Made by a program: the position numbers and the translations under genes. 64,000 nucleotides of DNA from Breviolum minutum Mf 1.05b.01. Its lineage: Eukaryota; Sar; Dinophyceae; Suessiales; Symbiodiniaceae. The notes under the pieces were generated by a model. It saw nothing but the letters and a program-made list of their open reading frames with translations, had not been told where the DNA came from and did not search any database. Of this stretch, positions 45,597 to 55,177 are shown piece by piece. The stretch's first letter is position 1, and each line of letters begins with the position of its first letter. Location: contig DF240216.1 of assembly GCA_000507305.1 (NCBI GenBank), forward strand, positions 61,736-125,735, read 5' to 3'.

Positions 45597-48453
45597 TTAG
45601 GAGTCAAAAACCATTAACGGTGTTTCAAGATGTATCAAAGATGCATGGTATGTCACTTATGTCTTCGATTGTTTATACTTTCAAAAATGTGTTTACTTAG
45701 TTTACTTGTCCATCATCATTTCGGGTGAGTCTATCCAGGCTTATGGAGCACAATTGGTGACAGTGGCAATTGCGCAGTTCAGGTGAGTGACATGACATGC
45801 TTCGGAAATTTTTGAAGTGAAAGCAGTTCAAATCACCGCTTTTTTTGTTTTTTTTGGTTTCACTGATTTGTGCTTTGAATCAGCACAATGGGTTTGATGG
45901 TTCAGGTTTGCAGCCAATGCACAGAATCTGGAGCCAACACGAGGTCATAGATCCGATGTGTTGGGCACTGTGACAACGAAAAAACCCAAAACGAGACCGA
46001 GAGGTCGATAGAAATGATTGAAGGTGAAAGAAGGATCTAGATGAAACAACTGAGAAACAAGATCTAGAGTCTAAGAGTTCAGATATTTGTCCTTCAGATT
46101 GAGTTGAAATCAATGGAAACAGAGAAGCAAGATTCCAAGTTAAGCTTTCATTCAATTCTGGGATCAATGCCTCCTGACGCTTTTGTATGTTCTCTATCAT
46201 TGGACGTGTGCTGTCAGGTGGCATGCCTCCACATGAGATCTCAGATTGGGGTTGCTACCCAAACCCAACCCGACAAGATTCAAACTTTTCTTTGACGAGC
46301 TTTGGTTTGCAAGAGATGCGATGAGCGACGGAGTTTGAACATTTCTCCCTTTTCAAGTTCCTGCTTCTCCCTTTGCTTCTTGCCGGTGTCACCAATAAGA
46401 TGGTTTCGCACATTTGTTTGTGCATTATTTGTAGTGGTCCTTCATGTAGGGATACTACAGGCAACTCTCCGGGCACACTTTCGCATAGATGGCTTCTTTC
46501 CTTCAGAAAAACTGTTAGCTTCAAAGTTAAAGAAATCCTTTGAGGAATTGAAGTTTTTTGAGCTCAGGAGCAATGAATGGTCAATGGCACCGGAGCTGGT
46601 GTCAACCTTCAGGTCGGAACAAAGTGGGGAAAGGGCAAAATAGTCAAAAGTGGTATAGAATACAGAGAAAGATGTTTGACTAAAATAATGGAATTGCCAG
46701 GGAAAACAAAGCACTTTTGACCAGGGGTTTTAAGAAATGCATTGACAACAAACGGATTGGAAAGCAAAGAGGGAAAAGGTTGCAGGTTTATCCTCACTCG
46801 AAGTTAAAGTTGTTGTTGTTGTTGTTGTTCTTGTTCTTGTTCTTGTTCTTGTTCTTGTTCTTGTTCTTGTTCTTGTTCCACTACTGCAAAAGTACTCACA
46901 ATAATGATAAGAAGAAGGAGAAGTGTAGCAGTAGTGCCAGGCTTCAATAGACTGCAGAGCAAAAGGTGTGGGTAAAGTTGTACAGTCTAAGGGTGAATGG
47001 ACAAGACGGACAAGACGACAAGACTTCTGATCTCACAGACTTGGAGACCCACAACGCTTCACCTCCAGGTCAGAGCAGTCAGACCTGAAGAGCATGAAGC
47101 TTTCCCGTGATCAGAACGACGTTCTGAACCAAAGGCAGGGCCGGCATTTTCAACAAGTGTCACCGAAATGCCTGAAGGAGACTTTAGCATTTGAACACAG
47201 CAATCATCAGGCTTGCTGTTTGAGATGGTTCAGCTAATGTTCAATTCTGATAGCTTCCGCACTTGGGGTATCTCCACCTTTCAAACACACCGCTTTAATT
47301 CAATCATTTTTGTTCACTTGTCACTTTACTAGCTGGAGAGGCTCATTGGAAACTATTTTTGTCAGTAATTTGTTTTGAAATATGTCTCTGTGGTCTGTAT
47401 TTTGTGTACATTCCAATCCCAGCCAGTCAGCCAGGTGGCAACACTTGTCGTTTGTCCGCGTCTATGTGCGGAAATTCTGCATTTTTGCCGGATGGGCAGC
47501 CGCCCGGCACGAAATGCGCGAAATGTGGAGTGTTTTTGTTTGGCTTGGCACACAGCAGTGGCTTCCGTGTCTCTTCCAAGGTCATTGCAGTTTGGTTGGG
47601 AGCAGTGATTTTCCAGTATCTTGGCCAGGCACCATCCTCTTGTGATTGAAAGATGAATTTTTTGAGAACATAAACTTTGTTACATGTTTGAATGCAAGTT
47701 TTCCAGTCCAAGGACTGGGAGAGTGGTGACGTCAACCCGCCGAACAGAGATGGAGGTGCGAGAACCGGGTCAGATTTGGATTGCAAATGCACAAAAGAGA
47801 ATTAAATGTGGTTGCCAAAAGAACGGACTCTTGGTTGGTTTTAGGTTGGCTCGGCAAAGTTGCTCGACAACTAAAGACGATAGAAGATGTAGACAATAAG
47901 AAGCCGATGCCATATCTCAAGCAATCGCTGAAGAAATAACAGTGCAGTGGTGCACTATCAGACAGTGCAGTCAGCACATTTTCAAGTGCTGTTTGATTCT
48001 GCTTGTGTTAGGTAATCTCTCCTTGCAACAGATTTTCCTTCTTTGTTGAAAGCGGTTTGATGGCAAGAAATTTTGCTCATATTCTCTCAAAGCATTGGAT
48101 GTCTCAGTGACGTTTCTACATGCTCTCCACGGCCAGGATCCTTTGAAGACCCGTCGCTTAGACCTGATGCAGGCACTTGTTGGATTTGATGCAGGAATGT
48201 AGACTTCTGTCAACAAAGCGTGGTTTTGTCCCACTTTTCCTTTTGGTTTGCCATTCAACAGAGATTCGGATCTTGCCTCGAGAGTCTGTTTGGTGCAGGG
48301 TGCTGGCACTGATGATGCAGTGACGGTTTCAATCGAAATGCAACTTTGGTTGCAAATGTTTTTAGGAAGGAAAGCAATGTCGATGAAGTGATATTGGGAA
48401 GAAGAGAGTGAGGGATTGCAGGAGAAAGACATGATTGAACAACAGCCGAATGA
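45597..48453. other. Intron or spacer before the retrotransposon
   Basis: No convincing exon is visible. A GC-rich patch near 47420-47640 is open in all three + frames and remains undecided. A TTG/TTGTTC repeat lies at 46809-46878. Confidence 0.4.
46809..46878. repeat. TTG then TTGTTC repeat
   Basis: Seven TTG units pass into about eight TTGTTC hexamers. The change of unit inside one run shows a point change that was then amplified. Confidence 0.95.
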
Positions 48454-48458
48454 ACAGG
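48454..48458. repeat. Target site duplication, left copy
   Basis: ACAGG, identical to the right copy at 56569-56573. Five bases is the usual copia length. Confidence 0.9.
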
Positions 48459-48675
48459 TGTGAGCTTATGAGCTTGCCAACTCACAGCTAAGCAACAGCA
48501 CACGAAGTCCGCTGCCACCAAAGCAAAGTCGCAACCTTTTCACCAGGTCGCAGGCGCAACCATCATTGGATCATGAAGACCCACCCTTGAGCCATCGTGC
48601 AAGGGTGAACATGCATGTGTACACTAAATTCGGAAATCACCGTCAGCAAACCTATTGCACGGAATGCAATTCACA
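48459..48675 (-). repeat. 3' LTR of the copia element
   Basis: 217 bp, beginning TGTGAGCTTATGAGC and ending GCAATTCACA on the + strand (TG...CA ends). It appears identical to 56352-56568. It follows the polyprotein stop by 32 bases. Confidence 0.95.
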
Positions 48676-48707
48676 CCGGTGAAAGGAGGTGAAAAACATT
48701 CAGACCT

Positions 48708-49450
48708 TCAGTCCGAATCGGAACCTTCAAAATGGTTCACAGCTTGCCAGAACTCGGGATCGGAGACTTCTCCGAGACTGGCGTTTTGATATCGCCTCAC
48801 ACGAGCCGCTTGATCTTCGATGATTTGATCATTCTCACTTTCTTCTTCAGATTCACCACGGACCTGGGCAGACTGCTCCAGGAAGTTCTCCAAGTCACGA
48901 TGGAGAGAGACACCTGTTCGGTTATCAGGAATCCATGGTGTGCTCATTTCATGGGCACAGTGTGGACACGGCAACCTCTGGTGCAAAACCACATCATAGT
49001 GCTCACCACCACAGTTCCGGTCTGCATGCCAGACACCATCATGACTAGCAACATAGATCGGCTTCCCAAACAGGCATTCTTCATCCACGTGCCATGTGGA
49101 TTCATCCAGGGCACGCTCCACGACCCTATTCGCATGGTTGCGAAGGGCAACCAAGTCCACATTCCGAAGACGTAGAAGACGAAGTGATTCTCGAAGCTCG
49201 AAGTTTTGAGCTCTGCGATATTCAGGATCTGCTTCTCGTGCATCCTGTCGAGCACGAACCAAGGCCTCTTCCAGCTGTGGCATCACAACAGCAAAGGCAC
49301 CGCTTTGCCGCTCCGACTGCTGAGCACGCAACACAGCAGCATTCACCAAGGCATCTCGGCTGCGACGACCTTCCACGTAGCCAAAGAGGAAGCTGCCAAA
49401 AACAAGCACCAGGGCCACCAAGGTCATCCACAGAGCATAGTTGGACTCAC
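48708..49450 (-). CDS. C-terminal extension of pol with membrane helix and zinc cluster
   Basis: About 250 residues follow the acidic linker after RNase H, where copia polyproteins normally end. One 20-residue hydrophobic helix (49373-49441) is followed by a basic stretch (EGRRSRD). Next comes a helical Arg/Glu-rich region with coiled-coil character, then a Cys/His cluster with VASHDGVWHADRNC and PCPHC, likely to bind zinc, and an acidic C-terminus. This could be an envelope-like or membrane-anchoring part, or a separate late product. There is no signal peptide visible and no clear cleavage site. Function unknown. Confidence 0.7.
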
Positions 49451-52400
49451 CATCCACGGAGTCCACCACGTTGACATAGTTTTGCGGACCATCGCTGAAA
49501 GCCATGTAGACGCCGTTCACCGCCAAATTCTGGGTAGCTGCAATCTCTTCAGGAACCTCTTCATACACAAGGGCCTCGTTCTCTTCAAGGTTATCCTCCG
49601 ACTGTTCCTCAATCGAAGGAAGCGACGTAGATCCAGCACTCTGTTGGACCTTCTTCTTCTTCTTCTTCCGCGATTTCGAGCCTTCATTTTGGCTCTGCAG
49701 CCTTTCCTCCAAAGGCTTCTTCTTAGCCGCCACATAGGAGGGATCGAACAGAAACTTCACCTTCGCATGCCGAAGGCGATCAGCAAACAGCTGTCTGGCT
49801 GAATCCTTCGTCAACCCATCAGCCAGTTGACGTTCCGATGACACCCACCGGAGTGAGCCTCCCAAAGACTCCATCTGTTCCTTCACCACTCGGATCTCCA
49901 AGCTGATCCGTCGGTCGGTGACCGAGGAGATCAGGCTCTCACGGTTGTAGCTGTCGAACAAAGCCTTCGCATCGGTGATCAGAACGGAATCCAACGAGGA
50001 CCGAAGTTTCAACAGATCACCAAGAACAACCGAGGGGGCTCTCAGATGCTCAAAGTAGCGACATGCAAACTCGGTGGCATCCGAGGCACAGGCGGCTGCT
50101 TGAGCTTCAGCAGCCAAAGAAGATCTCGCAATCCTGGGCAGCTTCATGCTGCGCCAATCCAAGATCTGGTAGTAGTCCTCTTCAGTCTCCAACACCTTCT
50201 TCGGGGCCAACATGACAATGAAACCACCCTGGGATGATCCATCGGCTCGACAGCCAAAAGAAGCATCAAAGGCCGTCACAATCCTCACCTCATTCAAGTC
50301 CAAGGGTGAGTAGGTCAGACCAACATCGGCGTTGTCTTTTGCGAACTTGAGCAAACGATTGGCCTCTTGAGCTGTTTTGACCAACCCACGACTAACGGAA
50401 CCCGAGTAGATGGAGGTACTGGCCTGCAAGTGGGGCGAACTCTGAACAGCGGGCCACTGCAAGGCACCCAACAAACCACGTAGGGAGGTAATCTCCTGGC
50501 TGGAGAGTTCAGACTCTGGCCCAAGATGTTTTCCCAATGTCATTGGCTTGACCTTCTTCAGGTAGGATGTGTGGTGTAGTCGTAGGGTGCCATTCTTGGT
50601 CTTCTCGATATTGGCACCACAGTATTCAAGGTTGTCACCATCCTTCCACTCTCTAAAGGAAAACATCTCCCGAAGTCTCTTGATCACATCCTGGTACACG
50701 GGGGAACTTCCATCACCAGCACCCAGCATGTCGTCGACATGCAAACAGATCATGCCGCACAACCGATCATCACCAAGAGTGGAAGCACGAGGTTGATCAG
50801 GTGCATAGGGGTTCTCAAAGTCGGACTCATAGACCAGGAAGGTGCAAGGATCCAGGATGTGTTGCCGAAGACCAAGGGAGCGAAGACGGCGAACAGCCTC
50901 AAGGTACCATCTCCTCGGGGCATCCAGTTGGCCGTAGACGGGTTTTACCAACAGCATTCGAGTATCATCGGAGGCACCCAAAAGTTGAAGGCATTCAGCA
51001 GGAAGCTTGACCCACAGTTTTCGCTCTTGGGGCAGGCCTTGTAAAAAGGCAGTCGCCACATCTGAAGTCCATAAGTCCCACCCCAGCATGGATGTCAGGG
51101 ATAAGAGAAAACTGCGTGAAAGTCTTGTGGTAGTAGGGCTCGAAGTTTCCAATGATCCCTGAAGAGCATCCACGTCAGCATAGCCCCTGACGATCAACCG
51201 TGCCTTAGCACGAGGGGATCCGTCCTCATTTTTGCTCCACTTGAGCAACATCCTCGCGGTCATGGTGCGAGCAGGATCCGAATTGGAGACGCTGTCAAAC
51301 TCCCAAACCTGATTCTCGAAGAAGGATCGAAGTTCTTTCTGTTTGGCACTCTGGAATTGAAGTCGCTCTTCCAAAGAAAGATGCCGCTCAGAGACACCAC
51401 CTTTGTCCACCTTCTTCTGAGCACGAGCAAACTTGGATCGGGTGTCTTTGGCAATCTTCTTTGCCGGCAAACTGGAGTACATACAGAGTTCCTTGCGGGC
51501 AGCACCAGAAATCTGGTAGATGGTCATACCAACCCAAGTTCTTGGATAGGCTCTCTTGCCGGTGCCATCATCAGTTGAAATCTCCACAGTGCCATCAGCG
51601 AACCTTGAGACCGTCACTCTGAGAGAATCAAGATACTGCGGCTCGATGGGGATGTCTGGATCAGGAGTCTTCTTGATCTGGTAGAAGACGAACCGAGGAA
51701 GGAGGTGATGCCTGATGAGGCAACCAGATCGGATTTCCCAAAAATCCATAGGCCGATCCGAGAGTTGAAAGTATCCTTCCTCATCCATAGTCCAACCAGG
51801 GGGAAGTGCCGTAGTATCGACTTCTTCAACTGAGAAGGCCTGAGAAAAGGCTTCTGGATTCTCTGAGATGGGGTTCAGAGAGGATGCAGGTTGAGTCTCG
51901 TAGGGCTGAGCAGCGACACCTGCTGAGGGGCGAGCACGTTGAGGACCGTAACCTTGAACTTCTTGACGATCGAAACGTAGTCGCCGAGCAGCAAAGTCTT
52001 CAGGACCAGCAGGTTCGTAGAGGGATGCAATCTCAGGGTCCAAGGTCAAAGCAGGCGTCGGTTCACCACGATGTGATCTGCTTCTTGTGGTAGAGCTGGG
52101 AGAATCTGGAACTGAAGGTGGAATGGACGGCTCATGTCCAGGTTCAGGTTGACTGGAGTTCAAAGGAGTATTCTCACCAGACTCGGTAGGAATCGTGTCA
52201 ACATCGTCCGTATCGACAGGGACAGGAAGAGCTGCATCAGGTGAGGGAACAGGATCCTCCAAGTCAGCAGGAGCGATGGAGGGAGTGTAGTCGTCCTCCT
52301 GTTCATCATGAAGTCCATCATCGCCAAAATCCAAGTCCAAGGCTCCGGACTGACCAACGCCATCGTCCAAGCGTTGCCTTCTCAATGGCGGTTGAGGAAC

Positions 52401-54308
52401 ATCATCACCATCCTCCTCACCCTCAGCCTCTTCATCTTCATCAACATCATCGATGTTGCGCTTGTTGACACGCTCCAAGTCCAAGTAGCGAGTCACACCT
52501 CTGGATTTGAGTTGGCCGACAATGCGTCGGGCTTCCACCAAACCACCAATCACGGTATCGGCTGTTCGGAAATCAGCTCGAACATGATGAGGGGCACAAC
52601 GAAGAAGCTGAGTGCCATGGGCAATCCAGTAGAGATGAGGCCTTCCAGAGGTTTGATCATCTTCTCGAAGGATCACCGTGGCCGGACCGAGCCACCTGAT
52701 TTTGACCAAGTCGGCCTGACGAGCATCACGCCAGTAGTAGCAAGTTTGGCCTGGTTCAAGCAAGGTGTTGGAGCCAGCGTAGCGACGTAGAAGGGCTCGT
52801 CGTAGGCGACGATCAGCATCAGCCTTCACCAGGGCAACCTTGGCAGTAGCTCTCTTTTCCAACACTTGCTCGAAGGATAGGTTGCCACCAAGATGGGATG
52901 GATTCAGGCCTTCCGAAAGGAGTTCACCAGGAAAGTCAGGCTGAAATCCAAGAACCCACTGCGAAGGAGAGAACCCAGCAACCGAAGGCGTGGAGTTAAT
53001 TTGGGGCAGAACGTAGGCCAAGGCTTGACGAAGACCCTCAACAGTGTGAAGACTCAAATCATCCATGTAGATCTCCACAGCCTTGCGAAGGGTCGAGTGA
53101 CGACGCTCCACGATTCCAAGTCGAGTGTGGGCTTCGCCAGGTGAGATCATGTGTTGGATGTTCATGCTGGAAGTCCAATTAAGCATGTCATCCGAAGCCC
53201 AACCTCTGCCCTCGTCTGTGATGAGAGTCTGCGGGCACCCAAAGTGCCTGATCCATCCACGTTCCAGGGCATGAATGAAGTCGCTGGTTCGCTCGCCATA
53301 GAGGACAGCTGCGGCTTGAAACTTTGAAGAGGTGTCTACCATGCTAAGGATGGGGAACTTCTTGCTGGAGAGCTTCACCCAGAGAACGTCAGACTGCATC
53401 ACCTGGTTGAAGTTCTCAGCCTTTGGAAGCTGAGCAGGAGCCACTGCATTCGGTTTCTTGTAGCGTTGACACGCCACACAGTGGTATTGACGGGCAGCTT
53501 CCAGAACAACATCAGAAGCACCTCGACTGGAAAGCAAGTCCACCAGTTGTTGGGGGTCTGGATGTCCCAAGTTCCGGTGCAATCGCTGTACAGTTCGTAC
53601 AGCCTCAGGTTTGTTGTTGGTGAGAAGCTGGATGATACCAGACATAGATTCGCGATCCTCGTTGATCGCACCAACAAAGTCAGCAACCATTGGAGCTTCA
53701 TTGAAGACCAAACAGGCAGCGATCACTGATGACAAACCTGGCTGGTAATCTTCCATGAATTGGGTTCTTCGGCCAAGTCCAGGGGCTGAACCCTCGAGCT
53801 TGCAGTGCTCATGATCACCAGGACACCTCTTATCCAACTCTTTATAGAGGTAGTGCTTCGTGGTCTGGATCGCGGTGGCCTTTTTGACAGGCTTCCAAAC
53901 TCCATCAGTATCCAGGCATTGAGCTCCATACTGGCATTGATCGAAGACAGCATGAAAACCAGGAAGATCACGTAGAGCTCGCGTTTTCCAAGAAAGTGCA
54001 AAAGCAGGCTGCTCCACATGGGCATGAGCTCCATTTCGAACCTGGCAATGATAGGCCATCTTCACAAAGTTGAGGTGGATCTCATGATGCCATTCTCTTG
54101 TCTCTTGAAGATGGACCCGTTGTTCCATAGTGCGAGCTGCCAAGTTCTGCATGGTACTCCAAGGACCACAAGTTGGGGCCATAAACAACTCATCAGGAAC
54201 TTCAGCTTGAAGACGAAGAAGGACCTCATTCCTGTGGGATTTCAAGTCAAAGTCCCAACCTGTCTCATAGCTGAAAATCTCGACATGGGCACCCATGCAG
54301 TCAGCCAT
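48708..54308 (-). CDS. Copia pol: methyltransferase-like, integrase, RT, RNase H, membrane tail
   Basis: The frame has 1866 codons from the first Met, but it opens farther upstream, so 54308 is not a true start. Counting from that Met: residues 1-170 are methyltransferase-like (see separate entry). The integrase zinc finger is near 240-280 (LHRNLGHP then CVACQ). The integrase core is near 300-400, with Asp in QSDVLWV, Asp in ITDEGRGW and Glu in GIVERRH. Reverse transcriptase is near 1000-1250 with the active site HVDDM (50728-50750). RNase H runs from near 1343 (DASFG) to ADGLTK (near 1500). A basic Lys run is near 1548 and one membrane helix at about 1622-1645 (MTLVALVLVFGSFLFGYVEG). A Cys/His cluster (WHADRNCGG, CPHC) lies near 1745-1786, and an acidic tail ends in TGA. 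All catalytic residues of integrase and RT that I can check are present. Confidence 0.95.
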   Translation of the reverse strand: MADCMGAHVEIFSYETGWDFDLKSHRNEVLLRLQAEVPDELFMAPTCGPWSTMQNLAARTMEQRVHLQETREWHHEIHLNFVKMAYHCQVRNGAHAHVEQPAFALSWKTRALRDLPGFHAVFDQCQYGAQCLDTDGVWKPVKKATAIQTTKHYLYKELDKRCPGDHEHCKLEGSAPGLGRRTQFMEDYQPGLSSVIAACLVFNEAPMVADFVGAINEDRESMSGIIQLLTNNKPEAVRTVQRLHRNLGHPDPQQLVDLLSSRGASDVVLEAARQYHCVACQRYKKPNAVAPAQLPKAENFNQVMQSDVLWVKLSSKKFPILSMVDTSSKFQAAAVLYGERTSDFIHALERGWIRHFGCPQTLITDEGRGWASDDMLNWTSSMNIQHMISPGEAHTRLGIVERRHSTLRKAVEIYMDDLSLHTVEGLRQALAYVLPQINSTPSVAGFSPSQWVLGFQPDFPGELLSEGLNPSHLGGNLSFEQVLEKRATAKVALVKADADRRLRRALLRRYAGSNTLLEPGQTCYYWRDARQADLVKIRWLGPATVILREDDQTSGRPHLYWIAHGTQLLRCAPHHVRADFRTADTVIGGLVEARRIVGQLKSRGVTRYLDLERVNKRNIDDVDEDEEAEGEEDGDDVPQPPLRRQRLDDGVGQSGALDLDFGDDGLHDEQEDDYTPSIAPADLEDPVPSPDAALPVPVDTDDVDTIPTESGENTPLNSSQPEPGHEPSIPPSVPDSPSSTTRSRSHRGEPTPALTLDPEIASLYEPAGPEDFAARRLRFDRQEVQGYGPQRARPSAGVAAQPYETQPASSLNPISENPEAFSQAFSVEEVDTTALPPGWTMDEEGYFQLSDRPMDFWEIRSGCLIRHHLLPRFVFYQIKKTPDPDIPIEPQYLDSLRVTVSRFADGTVEISTDDGTGKRAYPRTWVGMTIYQISGAARKELCMYSSLPAKKIAKDTRSKFARAQKKVDKGGVSERHLSLEERLQFQSAKQKELRSFFENQVWEFDSVSNSDPARTMTARMLLKWSKNEDGSPRAKARLIVRGYADVDALQGSLETSSPTTTRLSRSFLLSLTSMLGWDLWTSDVATAFLQGLPQERKLWVKLPAECLQLLGASDDTRMLLVKPVYGQLDAPRRWYLEAVRRLRSLGLRQHILDPCTFLVYESDFENPYAPDQPRASTLGDDRLCGMICLHVDDMLGAGDGSSPVYQDVIKRLREMFSFREWKDGDNLEYCGANIEKTKNGTLRLHHTSYLKKVKPMTLGKHLGPESELSSQEITSLRGLLGALQWPAVQSSPHLQASTSIYSGSVSRGLVKTAQEANRLLKFAKDNADVGLTYSPLDLNEVRIVTAFDASFGCRADGSSQGGFIVMLAPKKVLETEEDYYQILDWRSMKLPRIARSSLAAEAQAAACASDATEFACRYFEHLRAPSVVLGDLLKLRSSLDSVLITDAKALFDSYNRESLISSVTDRRISLEIRVVKEQMESLGGSLRWVSSERQLADGLTKDSARQLFADRLRHAKVKFLFDPSYVAAKKKPLEERLQSQNEGSKSRKKKKKKVQQSAGSTSLPSIEEQSEDNLEENEALVYEEVPEEIAATQNLAVNGVYMAFSDGPQNYVNVVDSVDGESNYALWMTLVALVLVFGSFLFGYVEGRRSRDALVNAAVLRAQQSERQSGAFAVVMPQLEEALVRARQDAREADPEYRRAQNFELRESLRLLRLRNVDLVALRNHANRVVERALDESTWHVDEECLFGKPIYVASHDGVWHADRNCGGEHYDVVLHQRLPCPHCAHEMSTPWIPDNRTGVSLHRDLENFLEQSAQVRGESEEESENDQIIEDQAARVRRYQNASLGEVSDPEFWQAVNHFEGSDSD

Positions 54309-54351
54309 CTCGGAAGTGCGAGCTCGTCCACAGTAGACCTCCCAGATGATC
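53720..54351 (-). CDS. Cytosine-methyltransferase-like module inside pol
   Basis: The stretch between protease and integrase carries a set of motifs in the order of C5 DNA methyltransferases. IIWEVYCGRART (about 54315-54350) resembles the SAM-binding DLFCG motif. An acidic/aromatic stretch, FSYETGWDFD, follows. MAPTCGPWS (54155-54183) resembles the catalytic PPCQ-x-S loop, with Thr in place of the second Pro. HVEQPAFALSW (near 54000-54020) resembles the ENV/ENP motif. The catalytic Cys is kept. The target-recognition part is very short. It may be an active or degenerate methyltransferase or only a related fold. DNA methyltransferases have been reported in dinoflagellate retrotransposons, so this could be a divergent case. 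Confidence 0.55.
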
Positions 54352-55177
54352 TTTTTCTTGTTGTGAAGGTGGTTGTGGTCACATAGCCATGGTAGTTGGT
54401 ATGGGCCTCCTGAAGCTTCAAGTCAAAGGTCTGAAGCTGGTGAGCAGACAGTAGTCGACTGCCCTCGGGAGTCTCAGGCACTGAAGGGGCAGGAAGTCCA
54501 CTCAGAGCAGTGAAAACATGTTCTTCACCATCAAACTGCTCCAAAGTCACTGCCTTGGGGTCAACCTCACCATCGCCAGCCAACATGAGGTCGAAGTGCA
54601 GCAAGTCCATATTGTAGAAGGGGTAGTCATCATCCACAGGCTCCCACAAAGGAAGAAGGTACTCGCCATGATAACCCAAAGTGGCCGAAGTCCAAGGGCC
54701 ATCNCTATCTTGGAACCTGATCTTCTTGTTGGCGAAGTCGAGGACAATGCCCAAGGCCTCAATGATAGGCCTTCCACATAGCAAGGGGGTCTCCCCTTTC
54801 ACCAGAAACACTTGTGCTCGACCATGTTGACCACCAATGCACATAGGTAGTCGAACAACCCAGTGACTCCAGCTTTCACCATCACCACCAAAGCAAAACT
54901 TCCGGCAGCACCTGTTGAACTCGATGGTCTCGATAGGGAAGTTGCATGCCTTGAGGTACTCCAAGTAGCGACGAAGCGGGCCAAACCCACATAGAAATGC
55001 TGAGGCACCAGGGTCCAACATAGTCACATCATGACGTTCGTGACCATGTTGATCCATAAAGGTCACATGAGCATCTTCCAAGCGGACCATAGATTCCACA
55101 GGGCCAGGAGCAGGACGCTTGTTGCTTGTAGGGCTCGGAGTCGATTTTGCTGGACACTGAGCTGAGGCTGGCCACAT
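54242..55177 (-). CDS. Copia protease region, separate frame
   Basis: The frame holds the aspartic protease. The active-site stretch is TMLDPGASAFLCG, with Pro where Ser or Thr is usual (D-S/T-G-A). A flap-like region follows and then LLCGRPIIEALGIVLDF, the usual hydrophobic-Gly-hydrophobic block. The reading frame is offset from gag at the zinc knuckle (about 55170) and from pol at an A run (54352-54356 on the complement). One base at 54704 is undetermined but does not break the frame. After the A run the frame continues only as a meaningless overlap to 54242. Confidence 0.8.
   Translation of the reverse strand: MWPASAQCPAKSTPSPTSNKRPAPGPVESMVRLEDAHVTFMDQHGHERHDVTMLDPGASAFLCGFGPLRRYLEYLKACNFPIETIEFNRCCRKFCFGGDGESWSHWVVRLPMCIGGQHGRAQVFLVKGETPLLCGRPIIEALGIVLDFANKKIRFQDXDGPWTSATLGYHGEYLLPLWEPVDDDYPFYNMDLLHFDLMLAGDGEVDPKAVTLEQFDGEEHVFTALSGLPAPSVPETPEGSRLLSAHQLQTFDLKLQEAHTNYHGYVTTTTFTTRKRSSGRSTVDELALPRWLTAWVPMSRFSAMRQVGTLT

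Noticed and set aside
52308..52790. Plus-strand frames inside the copia element
   Set aside because: They are shadows of the pol frame on the complement.
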